Assembly: GCF_021654135.1 (NCBI RefSeq)
Contig: NZ_JAKGSD010000065.1
Coordinates: 1-47,389, forward strand
Reading direction: 5' to 3'
DNA length: 47,389 nucleotides
Source of the DNA: Amycolatopsis tucumanensis
GTDB lineage: Bacteria; Actinomycetota; Actinomycetes; Mycobacteriales; Pseudonocardiaceae
Shown here: positions 37,830 to 46,156 of the stretch, in pieces
How the letters are laid out: each line of letters starts with the position of its first letter
Numbering within the stretch: position 1 is the first letter of the stretch
Translations under genes and position numbers: made by a program
The notes under the pieces: generated by a model
What the model saw: the letters and a program-made list of their open reading frames with translations, nothing else
Told to the model about the DNA's origin: nothing
Databases searched by the model: none

Positions 37830-39659
37830 TCAGCGCGTCAGGAACTGGTCCGGCCGCAGCGCGCGCGACACGATGCGCGTGTCACCCAGCCAGCCGTAGT
37901 AGCCCTGGCCGTACTTCTCGGCGAACTGCGTCCCGCCGATCGCGAACGGCTTGCCCAGCGTGGTGATGCCCTTGGAGTCCTCGGCGGCGTTGCGCGCGAT
38001 GCGGGAGCCGTCGACGTAGGTCACCGTGCGGCGCCCGTCGTTGACCACCGCGACGTGCGTCCACCGGCCCACCGGCAGCGCGTGGCTCCACGACGTCGGG
38101 TCGGCGTCCCGGTCGACCGGGTACACCACGAACTGCAGAAAGCGCTCTCCGGACAGGTTGAGGCTGCAGGTCGGCTCGTCCTGCGACCACCCGCTGGTCT
38201 TGCCCGCGTCGCCGCTGCGGCCCTCCCAGCTCAGGATGCCCATGAACGCGTGGTCGCCGACGAACGGGTTGGGCAGCTTGATGAACGTCTCGATGGTGTA
38301 GCCGTTCTCGAACCGCGCGCGGGCCAGCGGCGCGCTCGCGCTGGTCCGCAGCACCGCGCCGCGGTCCGGGTTCTGCCCGCCGTCGAAGCGCAGGCTCCCG
38401 TGCCCTGGCGCGGCGCGGTGGTGGTCGCCGGAGAAGGTGAGCACGTCGGCGGGCCCGTCGTGCAGGCGGGTGACGGTGAGGTCGTTGCCGTTGCCGGACA
38501 GGTCCCGCGCCACGGCGCCGACCGCGACCGGGCTGCCGTCCGCGCCGGTGAGCCCTTCGCGGTCGAAGCGCCAGTACGCGACCGTGCCGGGGATGACGAC
38601 CTTCGCGGCGGGCCGGGCGGGCAACGGCGCGGGCGGGAACCGGCGGTCGAAGTCGACCTCGACGGTGAACCGGTCGGTGTCGCCGGTCAGCTCGTGGGTC
38701 TCGGCTTCGAGTGCGGTCGGGTCGCGCCGCGCCTGCAGCCAGGGGGAGAAGGTGCTGACGTCGATCACGCCGCGGGCCAGGTCGAAGGCGTAGTAGCGCA
38801 GCATGCCCGCGCCGCCGTAGTAGCGGTCCTGGTAGTTGGTGATGTGCAGGTCCACGGGGTTGCCGTGGTCGTTGGTCAGCGTCGTGCGGCCGGTGGGCCA
38901 GTAGTGCCCGCCCATCGCCAGGAAGATCTGGTCGTAGCGGCGGATGACCTGGTCCCACAGCCGCTGCCCGTGGTCGGACAGGTGCGCGCCGCCACCGTCG
39001 GTGGGGTAGACGAGGTCGTGGGTGGTGAGGATCGTCGGCAGGCCCCGGTTCGCGTCGAGAACGCTCTTCGTCCAGGCGATGCCCGCGTCCGAGACGCGCC
39101 AGTCCAGCGCGAGCAGCAGCCACTGCCGGCCGGCGGCGCGGAAGATGTGGAAGCTGTTGTACCCGTCGGGCGAGGAACCCCGGTAGGTGGCGGAGCGGGT
39201 GAAGCGCCGCGGGCCGAACGTCCGCAGGTAGGGCGTGTCGCCGCGCTGGTCGTCGCCGGAGACGTCGTGGTTGCCGCCGAGGACGGCGTAGGGCATGCGG
39301 CCGTCGATCGTGCGGAAGACGTCGTCGGCGAGGCGCATCTCGGTCGTCGTGCCGTGCTCGGTCACGTCGCCGAGGTGCGCGAGGAAGACGATGCCGTCCT
39401 CCCGGCGCCGGTCGATGACGTGGCGGAAGGTCGCGCGGACCGGCTCCGGGTCCGAGCCGCCCTCGTCGAAGAGGTACTGGGTGTCGGGCACCACCGCGAG
39501 GGTGAACCGCGGGCTCTCGGCGTCGGCCGGGCCGCCCGCGGCCTCCGCGGCCTGAGCGGGCTGCGCGCCGAGCACGGCCGCCGCCGCGACGGGGGTGCCC
39601 ACCGCGGCCTGCAGCAGGGTCCGGCGAGCGAGACCGGGGGATGGGGATCTGTCGGACAT
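37830..39659 (-). CDS. Tat-exported metallophosphoesterase with LamG-like domain
   Basis: 609 aa. Tat signal peptide with twin Arg at residues 12-13 (LARRTLLQAAVG), cleaved near AQA-AEA. Calcineurin-like phosphoesterase domain about 50-320: VVPDTQYLF (Asp59), FLAHLGDVTEHG (Asp98), VLGGNHDVSG (Asn130, His131), ILTTHDLVYP, and LAMGGHYWPTG in place of the usual GHxH. About residues 355-605 form a concanavalin/LamG-type beta sandwich (VAYWRFDREG, YTIETFIKLPNPF, GRWTHVAVVNDGRRTVTYVD), likely carbohydrate- or wall-binding. ATG 39659 has AGGAGG 4 nt upstream. Probably an exported phosphatase or phosphodiesterase; substrate unknown. Confidence 0.9.
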   Translation of the reverse strand: MSDRSPSPGLARRTLLQAAVGTPVAAAAVLGAQPAQAAEAAGGPADAESPRFTLAVVPDTQYLFDEGGSDPEPVRATFRHVIDRRREDGIVFLAHLGDVTEHGTTTEMRLADDVFRTIDGRMPYAVLGGNHDVSGDDQRGDTPYLRTFGPRRFTRSATYRGSSPDGYNSFHIFRAAGRQWLLLALDWRVSDAGIAWTKSVLDANRGLPTILTTHDLVYPTDGGGAHLSDHGQRLWDQVIRRYDQIFLAMGGHYWPTGRTTLTNDHGNPVDLHITNYQDRYYGGAGMLRYYAFDLARGVIDVSTFSPWLQARRDPTALEAETHELTGDTDRFTVEVDFDRRFPPAPLPARPAAKVVIPGTVAYWRFDREGLTGADGSPVAVGAVARDLSGNGNDLTVTRLHDGPADVLTFSGDHHRAAPGHGSLRFDGGQNPDRGAVLRTSASAPLARARFENGYTIETFIKLPNPFVGDHAFMGILSWEGRSGDAGKTSGWSQDEPTCSLNLSGERFLQFVVYPVDRDADPTSWSHALPVGRWTHVAVVNDGRRTVTYVDGSRIARNAAEDSKGITTLGKPFAIGGTQFAEKYGQGYYGWLGDTRIVSRALRPDQFLTR

Positions 39660-39903
39660 ACCGCCTCCTGGGCTGAAAAGTCGCGCCCAGCCTGGTGATC
39701 ACGTCTGACGTCCCGATGTCCCTTCGTGGAACGATCCCCACCCGCGCGGTGAACCTTCCCGCGCCCGGGCGGGCAATTGCCCGGAAGGCTCGCGCCACCT
39801 GCCCGCGAGTCCCACGCTCTCACGCCAGTGAGCCTCTATGCGCGGGCACCTGCCGAGAAGCCTCCGCGGCACCTGCCCCCGAGCCCCGCTCGACTGTTCC
39901 CGC

Positions 39904-40104
39904 TCAGTTGTCCGTGCCGCGGCCGGTCTTCTCCTGAAGCCGGTCGATGAGCTGCGACGCCTCGGCCTTGGTCAGGTCCTCCGGCAGCTCCTCACCGGCC
40001 TCGCGGGCCAGTGTCTGCAGGTACGAGCGCTGCGGGCCGGTCATCTGCTCCTCGCCCGTGGTCCACTCCTGCGGGTCCTTCTCCGGGTTCTGCGGTCCGG
40101 TCAC
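39904..40104 (-). CDS. DUF3072 family protein
   Basis: 66 aa. The core MTGPQRSYLQTLAREAGEEL followed by PEDLTKAEASQLIDRLQ is the whole DUF3072 pattern, a small SAP-like helical domain common in actinomycetes and of unknown function. The N-terminus is polar (DPQEWTTGEEQ). GTG at 40104 has GGAGG 5 nt upstream. Single-gene unit. Confidence 0.9.
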   Translation of the reverse strand: MTGPQNPEKDPQEWTTGEEQMTGPQRSYLQTLAREAGEELPEDLTKAEASQLIDRLQEKTGRGTDN

Positions 40105-40159
40105 CCCTGCCTCCGTTCGCCGGTGTGTTCGAAACCGGCTTACCCCGGGCGGGCCCGGC

Positions 40160-40837
40160 TTATGCCCCCGACGCCTCCTGGATCAGCCACGCCGCCACGT
40201 CCCGCAGCTTGACGTTCGCGTGCTGGGAGGCCTCGACGAGCATGCCGAACGCCCGCTCACCGTCGACGTGGTGGCGTTCGATCAGGATGCCCTTCGCCAT
40301 GCCGATGGTGTCCCGCGTGTCCAGCGCGGTCACGAGCTGGGCCTGCTTGCGCGCCCCGGAGAGGGCGACGGCCGCGTGCGCGGCGAACACCTCCGCCACC
40401 GTCTCCGACGCGGCGTCGAACGCTTCCGGCTGCCCGGAGTACATGTTCAGCGCCCCGAGCACCGTCCGCTCGGTGTAGAGCCGCACCGCCAGCATCGAGA
40501 CCACGCCCAGCTCGGTGGCCGCCACGGTGAACGCGGGCCACCGGTCGTCGCGTTTGAGGTCGCCGCTGCGGTACAGGTCGCCCTCGAACGCGGCGTCCGT
40601 GCACGGCCCCTGGCACAACTCGTGCTGGACCTGGTCGAGCTTGGCCACCCGCTCGCTGGTCGGCCCGATCGAGCGCACCTTGTCCCGCTCGAGCAGCGAG
40701 ACGCCCGCGTCCTCCGCGCCCGGAACCGTCGCGATCGCGGCTTCGACCAGCCTGGACACGGTGCGGTCCAGGTCCGGTTCCGGCTCCAGCCGCCGGGCGA
40801 CCGCGGCGAAGACGCCGGCGAGATCCTGCGTGGTCAT
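40160..40837 (-). CDS. GAF-ANTAR regulator
   Basis: 225 aa. GAF domain about 10-160 (GAEDAGVSLLERDKVRSIGP, VQHELCQGPCTDAAFEGDLY, GVVSMLAVRLYTERTVLGAL, NMYSGQPEAFD) and C-terminal ANTAR (LVTALDTRDTIGMAKGILIE, GERAFGMLVEASQHANVKLR, DVAAWLI). Predicted RNA-binding antiterminator with a small-molecule sensor. The QGPC segment is shared with the GAF-ANTAR protein at 1689, but the two are otherwise well diverged. ATG 40837 follows a G-run. An upstream in-frame start at 40873 would add 12 residues without a fold. Confidence 0.88.
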   Translation of the reverse strand: MTTQDLAGVFAAVARRLEPEPDLDRTVSRLVEAAIATVPGAEDAGVSLLERDKVRSIGPTSERVAKLDQVQHELCQGPCTDAAFEGDLYRSGDLKRDDRWPAFTVAATELGVVSMLAVRLYTERTVLGALNMYSGQPEAFDAASETVAEVFAAHAAVALSGARKQAQLVTALDTRDTIGMAKGILIERHHVDGERAFGMLVEASQHANVKLRDVAAWLIQEASGA

Positions 40838-40873
40838 CCCCCCAGCGTCCCCGCCGGTCGCCCGGCCGTCCAC

Positions 40874-42589
40874 TCAACCGCGGATTTCGTTCAGGTAGTT
40901 GTAGATGGTGTAGCGGGTGACCTCCAGCTCACCGGCGAGGAAGTCCACCGCGTCCTTGATCAGGAAGAACCCGGCCTCGTCCAGCTCCCGCACCACCGCG
41001 GCCTTGTGCTTCTTCTTCATCAGCCCCACCGGGATCCCGGCCTGGGCGACCGCCCGGTCGACCAGGAACCGCTGCAGGCTGTCCACGTCCGGCGGAAAGC
41101 TCTCCGACCGCACCTCGCTCGCCGGCCCCTGCGTCACTTCGCTGTTCACGCACAGGCAGCCGATCGCCACGCCGTCCGGATCGCGCAGGAAGATCGTCGA
41201 CGAGCGGATCGGCCTGCCGTCCGGGCCGTGGGTCTCGTAGTTGGTCAGGTCGTGCGTGGTGCCGCGGCGGACCAGCCCGAGCAGCAGGTCCGTCATCGGC
41301 CCGCCGGGTTCGCGGCCGGTGATCCCGCCCGCGATGGCGACGATCGAGTCGGGCAGCTTGGACAGGTCGTGCAGCACGACCTCGTTGCCGGGACCGAGCA
41401 TCGCGGCCAGCCCGCTCACCGCCGGGACCAGCGCGGACAGCACCGAATCGGTGGCGGTCGCGGACGGCACCCGGCTGGCACGCAGCGGGCGGGACAGGTG
41501 CTCCAGCGCGGTGCGGACGGCTTCGACGGCCGACACCGGTGTGGACGCGTGCGGGGACAGCCGCACGTGCTCGGTGCGCACGGTCGCCGCGATGCCCTCC
41601 GCGGCCAGCACCGCCCCGACCCGCTCCGCCGGGTGCCCGGGCAGGCTGAACGCGAGGATCCCGGCGCGCCGGTCGGTCGCAGACACGATCTCCGCGCCGA
41701 GCGAGCGCAGCATCTCCTCCAGCTCGCCCACCCGCTCGCCGATGCGCGACTCGATGGCCGCGACCCCGGCCTCCTCGACCAGTTCCAGCGCCGCGGCGAA
41801 CGCGCCGGACGTCACCGGGCTGAGGTTGCTCACCGACCACGACGCCGCGAACTCCGCGGGCGGGTGGATCTCGTCGTCGAACAGGCCGGCGTCGTGCGCG
41901 CCGGTCCAGCCCGACAGCACCGGCCGCATCCGCTCCAGCGCCCGGTCCGACAGCACCGCGAACCCGGTGCCCCAGCCCGCGCGCAGCCACTTCTGTCCGC
42001 CGACGACCAGCACGTCCGCCGCGTCCCACGGTGCCTCGACCACCCCGAAGCCCTGGATGCCGTCGACCACGAGCAGCCGGTCGCCCACGGTTTCCCGCAG
42101 CGCGGCGAGGTCCGCGCGGTAGCCGGTGCGGAAGTCGACGGCGCTGACCGACACCACCGACGTGTCCGGGCCCAGCTCCTTCGCGACCACCTCCGGGGTC
42201 ACGTGACGGCAGCGCATTCGCCGCAGCGTGATCCGCCCGGCCTCCTCGGCGCGCGCCCATGGGTAGGTGTTGGCCGGGAACTCCGCGGCCGACACCAGAA
42301 CCTCGCCCGCCGGGGCGTTGAACGCGGCCTGGAACAGGCCCTGGCTGGTGTTGGGCAGCAGGACGACGTGGTCGGTGTCGGTGCCGCACAACCGCGCCAC
42401 GGCCGCCTTCGCGCGGATCTCCTGCCGCATCAGGTCGTCCACTGTGGACGGCCCGGCCTTGGCCGACGAGTCCAGCAGGCGCGCGGTGGTGTCCACGACC
42501 GCGTGCGAGGGCGGGCCGTAGCGGGCGAAGTCCAGGTAACCGGCGGGCTCGTCGAACTGGAGCAGGTAGCTTGGCGAGATCCTGGCCAT
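40874..42589 (-). CDS. Class V aminotransferase fused to YheO-PAS/DauR-type HTH regulator
   Basis: 571 aa. Residues about 8-365 are a fold-type I, class V PLP enzyme (cysteine desulfurase/isopenicillin epimerase-like): YLDFARYGPPSHAVVD, HVVLLPNTSQGLFQAAFNAP, VSVSAVDFRTGYRADL, LVVDGIQGFGVVEAPW (Asp176 for the PLP nitrogen), VLVVGGQKWLRAGWGTGFAV (Lys200 for the Schiff base). Residues about 385-495 match the YheO-like PAS domain (LGPGNEVVLHDLSKLPDSIV, RPIRSSTIFLRDPDGVAIGC). About 510-568 form the DauR-type HTH (KHKAAVVRELDEAGFFLIKD, VTRYTIYNYLNEIR). ATG 42589 shares a base with the ABC ATPase stop. Probably both sensor and repressor of its operon; catalysis is possible since key residues remain. 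Confidence 0.88.
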   Translation of the reverse strand: MARISPSYLLQFDEPAGYLDFARYGPPSHAVVDTTARLLDSSAKAGPSTVDDLMRQEIRAKAAVARLCGTDTDHVVLLPNTSQGLFQAAFNAPAGEVLVSAAEFPANTYPWARAEEAGRITLRRMRCRHVTPEVVAKELGPDTSVVSVSAVDFRTGYRADLAALRETVGDRLLVVDGIQGFGVVEAPWDAADVLVVGGQKWLRAGWGTGFAVLSDRALERMRPVLSGWTGAHDAGLFDDEIHPPAEFAASWSVSNLSPVTSGAFAAALELVEEAGVAAIESRIGERVGELEEMLRSLGAEIVSATDRRAGILAFSLPGHPAERVGAVLAAEGIAATVRTEHVRLSPHASTPVSAVEAVRTALEHLSRPLRASRVPSATATDSVLSALVPAVSGLAAMLGPGNEVVLHDLSKLPDSIVAIAGGITGREPGGPMTDLLLGLVRRGTTHDLTNYETHGPDGRPIRSSTIFLRDPDGVAIGCLCVNSEVTQGPASEVRSESFPPDVDSLQRFLVDRAVAQAGIPVGLMKKKHKAAVVRELDEAGFFLIKDAVDFLAGELEVTRYTIYNYLNEIRG

Positions 42590-43353
42590 CAGAGGATGCG
42601 CGCCAGGAACTGACGGGTGCGCTCGTGCTCCGGCGCGCCGAGGACCTGCGCGGGCGGCCCGGTCTCCACGACCGCGCCGTCGGCCATGAAGACGACCTCG
42701 TCGGCCACCTCCCGCGCGAACCCCATTTCGTGTGTCACGACGACCATTGTCATCCCTTCGGCCGCGAGCGAGGTCATCACCTCCAGGACCTCGCCGACCA
42801 GTTCCGGGTCCAGCGCGGAGGTCGGCTCGTCGAACAGCATCAGCTTCGGTTTCATGGCCAGCGCCCGCGCGATCGCGACCCGCTGCTGCTGGCCGCCGGA
42901 GAGCTGGTCGGGGTGGGCGTCGGCGCGGTGCGCGAGGCCGACCCGGTCCAGCAGCTCCAGCGCGGTGCGGCGGGCCTCCGCGGGGGACACGCCACGCACG
43001 CGGACCGGGCCCTCGGTGACGTTCTGCAGCACGGTGCGGTGCGCGAACAGGTTGAACCGCTGGAACACCATGCCGATGTCCCGCCGCTGCCGGGCGACAT
43101 CGCGCTCGCGCAGCTCGTGCAGCTTCCCGCCGCGCAGCCGGAACCCGACGGGCTCGCCGTCCACCCACACCTGACCACCGTCGATGGTCTCCAGGTGGTT
43201 GACGCAGCGCAGGAACGTGCTCTTGCCAGCGCCGGACGGGCCGAGCAGGCACACCACCTGTCCCTTGTGGACGGACAGGTCGATCCCGCGCAGCACCTCC
43301 GTGCCCGCGAAGTGCTTGCGCACGCCGACCGCGCGCAGCAGGGGTTCGGTCAT
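42589..43353 (-). CDS. Amino-acid ABC transporter ATPase (GlnQ/HisP-type)
   Basis: 254 aa. Walker A GPSGAGKS at 38-45, Q-loop near Gln98, signature LSGGQQQR at 151-158, Walker B LMLFDE at 171-176, H-loop His208 in VVTHEMGFAREVAD. The latter segment and the spacing are diagnostic for polar amino acid importers. Energises uptake with the permease one base upstream (stop 43355, ATG 43353). Followed by the aminotransferase-regulator in the same operon. Confidence 0.93.
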   Translation of the reverse strand: MTEPLLRAVGVRKHFAGTEVLRGIDLSVHKGQVVCLLGPSGAGKSTFLRCVNHLETIDGGQVWVDGEPVGFRLRGGKLHELRERDVARQRRDIGMVFQRFNLFAHRTVLQNVTEGPVRVRGVSPAEARRTALELLDRVGLAHRADAHPDQLSGGQQQRVAIARALAMKPKLMLFDEPTSALDPELVGEVLEVMTSLAAEGMTMVVVTHEMGFAREVADEVVFMADGAVVETGPPAQVLGAPEHERTRQFLARIL

Positions 43354-43354
43354 G

Positions 43355-44266
43355 TCAAGCCCTCCGCAGCGTGGTCAGGGCGCGGCCGACGCGCGACCAC
43401 GGCCGCGCGGCCCGCTGGTCGCCCGCGAACGCGCGTTCCAGGTAGTGCTGGCCGACGCTGGCGACGGTGACCACGACCATGTACCAGATCGCGGCCGCCA
43501 GCAGCGTCTCCATGACCAGCAGGTTGTTGGACGAGATGTTGTTGGCGGCGTGGATCAGCTCGGTCACGCCGATCACCGACGCCATCGAGGTGCCCTTGAG
43601 CATGTTGATGAAGTCATTGCCGGTCGGCGGGATGATCACCCGCATAGCCTGCGGCAGCACGATCCGCCGCAGCGTCATCGCCGGGGTCATGCCGATCGAC
43701 TTCGCCGCCTCGGTCTGCCCGCGGTCGACGCTGTTCAGCCCGGCGCGCACGATCTCGGCCATGTAGGCGCTTTCGTTGAGCGCGAGGCCGAGCAGCGCGG
43801 CGACGAACGCGCTGACGATGACGTTCGTCGGCTCGTGCACCAGGTAGCCGCCGCCGAATGGCAGCGGGATCGAGACGAACTCGAACACCAGCGCCAGGTT
43901 GAACCAGATCAGGATCTGCAGCAGCACCGGCAGCCCGCGGAACAGCCAGATGTAGACCGCGGCGACGACGCGCGCGACCGGGTTGGCCGACCGGCGCATC
44001 AACGCGATCACCACGCCGATGACGATCGCCACCGCCTGTGCGATCACCGCGAGCAGGACGGTGTTGACGAGGCCCACCAGCATCACGTGGTACCACAGGA
44101 ACTCCGGCACCGTGTCGTACTGGATCTGCGCCTGCGCCAGCACCACACCGAGCCCGGCGAGCAGGGCGACGATGACCACCGCCGAGATCCAGCGGCCCCA
44201 GTGCCGCAGGCGCACGATGGGCAGTTCGGCCTGCGGCGCCCGGGTGGTCAGGTCAGCTTCCGGCAT
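43355..44266 (-). CDS. Amino-acid ABC transporter permease (HisMQ-type)
   Basis: 303 aa. After a cytoplasmic N-terminus, about five or six membrane helices: WISAVVIVALLAGLGVVLAQ, LVGLVNTVLLAVIAQAVAIV, VIVSAFVAALLGLALNESAY. The EAA loop follows in EIVRAGLNSVDRGQTEAAKS, IGMTPAMTLRRIVLPQAMRV. The RGLPVLLQILIWFN segment is typical of the polar amino acid uptake family. A single permease gene implies a homodimer. Its ATG at 44266 overlaps the binding-protein gene by 14 bp. Confidence 0.92.
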   Translation of the reverse strand: MPEADLTTRAPQAELPIVRLRHWGRWISAVVIVALLAGLGVVLAQAQIQYDTVPEFLWYHVMLVGLVNTVLLAVIAQAVAIVIGVVIALMRRSANPVARVVAAVYIWLFRGLPVLLQILIWFNLALVFEFVSIPLPFGGGYLVHEPTNVIVSAFVAALLGLALNESAYMAEIVRAGLNSVDRGQTEAAKSIGMTPAMTLRRIVLPQAMRVIIPPTGNDFINMLKGTSMASVIGVTELIHAANNISSNNLLVMETLLAAAIWYMVVVTVASVGQHYLERAFAGDQRAARPWSRVGRALTTLRRA

Positions 44267-45197
44267 TGACGGTCACCTTCGTGATCGCGCCCTGCTTGAC
44301 CCCCCACGCGTCGAGGATCCGGCCGTACGTGCCGTCGTCGACGAGCGCGGTCAGTGCGCCGGCGACGGCGTCGCGCAGCTGCGGGTTGGCCTTGTTGACG
44401 CCGATGCCGTACGGCCCGCCGTTGATCGGCTCGCCCGGCACGACTTCGAAGAACTGGCCGCCGCCCGCGTTCTTGCTGACGTAGGCGGCGGTCGGCAGGT
44501 CGTTGAGGATGGCGGCGACGCGGCCGGTGCGCAGCTGGTTCTGGTTCTGCGAGTCGCTGTCGGTGGCGGTGGTGGTGACCTCCGGCTTGCCTGCTTGGAC
44601 GCACTTGGCGCTCTGCTCGGCGGCGAAGGTCTGGTGGCTGGTGCCCTGCACGACCGCGACGGTCTTGCCGCACAGCGAGTCCGGGCCGGTGATGCCGTCC
44701 GGGTTGCCCTTGCGGACCATGATCGTGATGCCGGAGGTGAAGTAGTCCACGAAGTCGATCTGCTGCTGGCGGGCCTGCGTGTCGTTCATTCCGGCCATGG
44801 TCAGGTCGAGCCTGCCGGACTGCAGGCTGGTGATCAGCGAGCCGAACGGCATGTCGGTGTGCTGGACGGTCAGGCCCAGCTTGGCCGCGACGGCCTTGGC
44901 GATGTCCACCTCGAACCCGACCGGCGTCTTGCCGTCGGCGGAGTAGAAGTTGTTCGGCGCGGACTGCATGTTCGAGCCGATGTTGAGCTTGCCCGCCTGC
45001 GTGACCGGAGCCGGCAAGCCCGCCGCCAGCTGCGCGTCCTTCGTGACGCCCTGCAGGATCACCGCGGTGTCGGGCACGTCCGATCCGGTGGCGGGGGCGC
45101 TCCCGGCGCCGTCGGAACCGCCACCGCAGGCTGCCGTGAGCAGCAGGCAGCCGACGACCACCGCGCCCCAGCGCGTCACCCGTGACCTCGCAGACAT
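44253..45197 (-). CDS. Amino-acid ABC transporter substrate-binding lipoprotein
   Basis: 314 aa. Lipoprotein signal (WGAVVVGCLLLTAAC, lipobox Leu-Thr-Ala-Ala-Cys region) and a type 3 (SBP_bac_3) fold: KLNIGSNMQSAPNNFYSADG, KTPVGFEVDIAKAVAAKLGL, MPFGSLITSLQSGRLDLTMA, GMNDTQARQQQIDFVDYFTS, GKTVAVVQGTSHQTFAAEQS. The missing Arg/Asp details prevent naming the ligand. Two Cys in the second lobe (SLCGK and AKCVQ) may form a disulfide. ATG 45197 has GAGGAG 5 nt upstream. First gene of the operon. Confidence 0.92.
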   Translation of the reverse strand: MSARSRVTRWGAVVVGCLLLTAACGGGSDGAGSAPATGSDVPDTAVILQGVTKDAQLAAGLPAPVTQAGKLNIGSNMQSAPNNFYSADGKTPVGFEVDIAKAVAAKLGLTVQHTDMPFGSLITSLQSGRLDLTMAGMNDTQARQQQIDFVDYFTSGITIMVRKGNPDGITGPDSLCGKTVAVVQGTSHQTFAAEQSAKCVQAGKPEVTTTATDSDSQNQNQLRTGRVAAILNDLPTAAYVSKNAGGGQFFEVVPGEPINGGPYGIGVNKANPQLRDAVAGALTALVDDGTYGRILDAWGVKQGAITKVTVNAGS

Positions 45198-45231
45198 CGC
45201 ATCTCCTCACCCGATCGAACGATGAGCAGGG

Positions 45232-45271
45232 ACGCTACAACTGCGTGTTGAAGACGTCAACTGTGAGTTGA
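45232..45271 (-). promoter_or_regulatory. Promoter overlapped by two operator dyads
   Basis: Minus-strand -35 TTGACG (45260-45255), a 17-nt spacer, -10 TAGCGT (45237-45232), so transcription should start near 45225, about 28 nt before the ATG. Two dyads cover it: CAAC-N5-GTTG at 45238-45250 and TCAAC-N5-GTTGA at 45257-45271, centres 20 bp apart, that is on the same DNA face. A repressor bound here would block the polymerase. The best candidate is the HTH fusion encoded by the last gene of the operon. Confidence 0.6.
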
Positions 45272-45282
45272 AATCCGGTTGG

Positions 45283-46065
45283 TCAGGTGGCCGGGAAGTC
45301 GAACTGGTAGCCCTGCGAGACCAGCCAGGGAAGCAGTTCGGCGAGGGCCGCGACGGTCTGCCGCCGCTGTCCGCCGCCGTCGTGGAGCAGGATCACCGCG
45401 CCGGGGTGCACGGCCTGCCGCACCGTCGCCACGATCGCGGGCGTCCCCGGGAGCGTCCAATCCCGGGAATCGACCGACCAGCCCAATGACGTCATCCCTT
45501 CGCGGGAAGCGATCGCGGTGATCGTTTCCGACCAGTTGCCGCCGGGTGCGCGGAAATAGGGAACCGGAACGTCGCCGTCGGCCGCGAGACGCAGATCCGC
45601 GAGCGCTCCGGTGATGTCCGCGGAAATGCGCGCTTCGTTGCGTTTCGCGAGTTCTTCGTCGTGGCTGACGGTGTGATCGCACAGGCGCATTCCGCGGCGC
45701 ACGACCAGTTCCACCAGTTCCGGGTGGCGGCGCACCTGGGTGCCGACCATGCAGAAGGTGGCGACCGCGCCGTGCTGGGCGAGGAGGTCGAGGATCTGCG
45801 GTGTGTAGGCGGGATCGGGGCCGTCGTCGAAGGTCAGCGCGACGAACCGGCCGGGTCTGGCGGTGGTGCGGACGGGGGCGCCGGGCGCGGGTGGTGGGGT
45901 GGCGGTGGCGCGGACCGGTTGCCCGGTTTCGGGCCGGGGTGCGGCGGGGGTGCCTTCGGCGCCGGACCAGGACAGCGAAATGATCAGCGAGATCGTCACG
46001 AGCACCACGGAGATCAGGACGGCCCAGCGGTAGCAGTACGGCGGGCGCAGCACCTGATAACGCAT
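45283..46065 (-). CDS. NodB-type polysaccharide deacetylase, membrane-anchored
   Basis: 260 aa. One N-terminal membrane anchor (WAVLISVVLVTISLIISLSW), a Pro/Ala-rich linker to about residue 70, then the NodB domain: FVALTFDDGPD (Asp80 and Asp81 region, motif 1), DHTVSHDEEL (His131 and His135 metal ligands, motif 2), YFRAPGGNWSE (Arg172, motif 3), GWSVDSRDW (motif 4), AVILLHDGGG (His228, motif 5). All motifs are intact, so it should be an active Zn-dependent deacetylase acting outside the membrane, on peptidoglycan or another N-acetylated polymer. ATG 46065 is preferred over GTG 46077 because GGAGG sits 6 nt upstream. Confidence 0.92.
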   Translation of the reverse strand: MRYQVLRPPYCYRWAVLISVVLVTISLIISLSWSGAEGTPAAPRPETGQPVRATATPPPAPGAPVRTTARPGRFVALTFDDGPDPAYTPQILDLLAQHGAVATFCMVGTQVRRHPELVELVVRRGMRLCDHTVSHDEELAKRNEARISADITGALADLRLAADGDVPVPYFRAPGGNWSETITAIASREGMTSLGWSVDSRDWTLPGTPAIVATVRQAVHPGAVILLHDGGGQRRQTVAALAELLPWLVSQGYQFDFPAT

Positions 46066-46156
46066 GGGCACCTCCACGAATCGCGGCGTCGCCCGCGCAC
46101 AATAGAGTGAAAAGTGCCTCGATCGGGGGAATTCCGGGCGTGTCCGAAAAGGCGGA

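Noticed and set aside
39947..42613. 888-codon plus-strand open frame antisense to DUF3072, GAF-ANTAR and the aminotransferase fusion
   Set aside because: It spans three well-supported minus-strand genes, lacks recognisable domains and has biased Arg/Gly/His composition.
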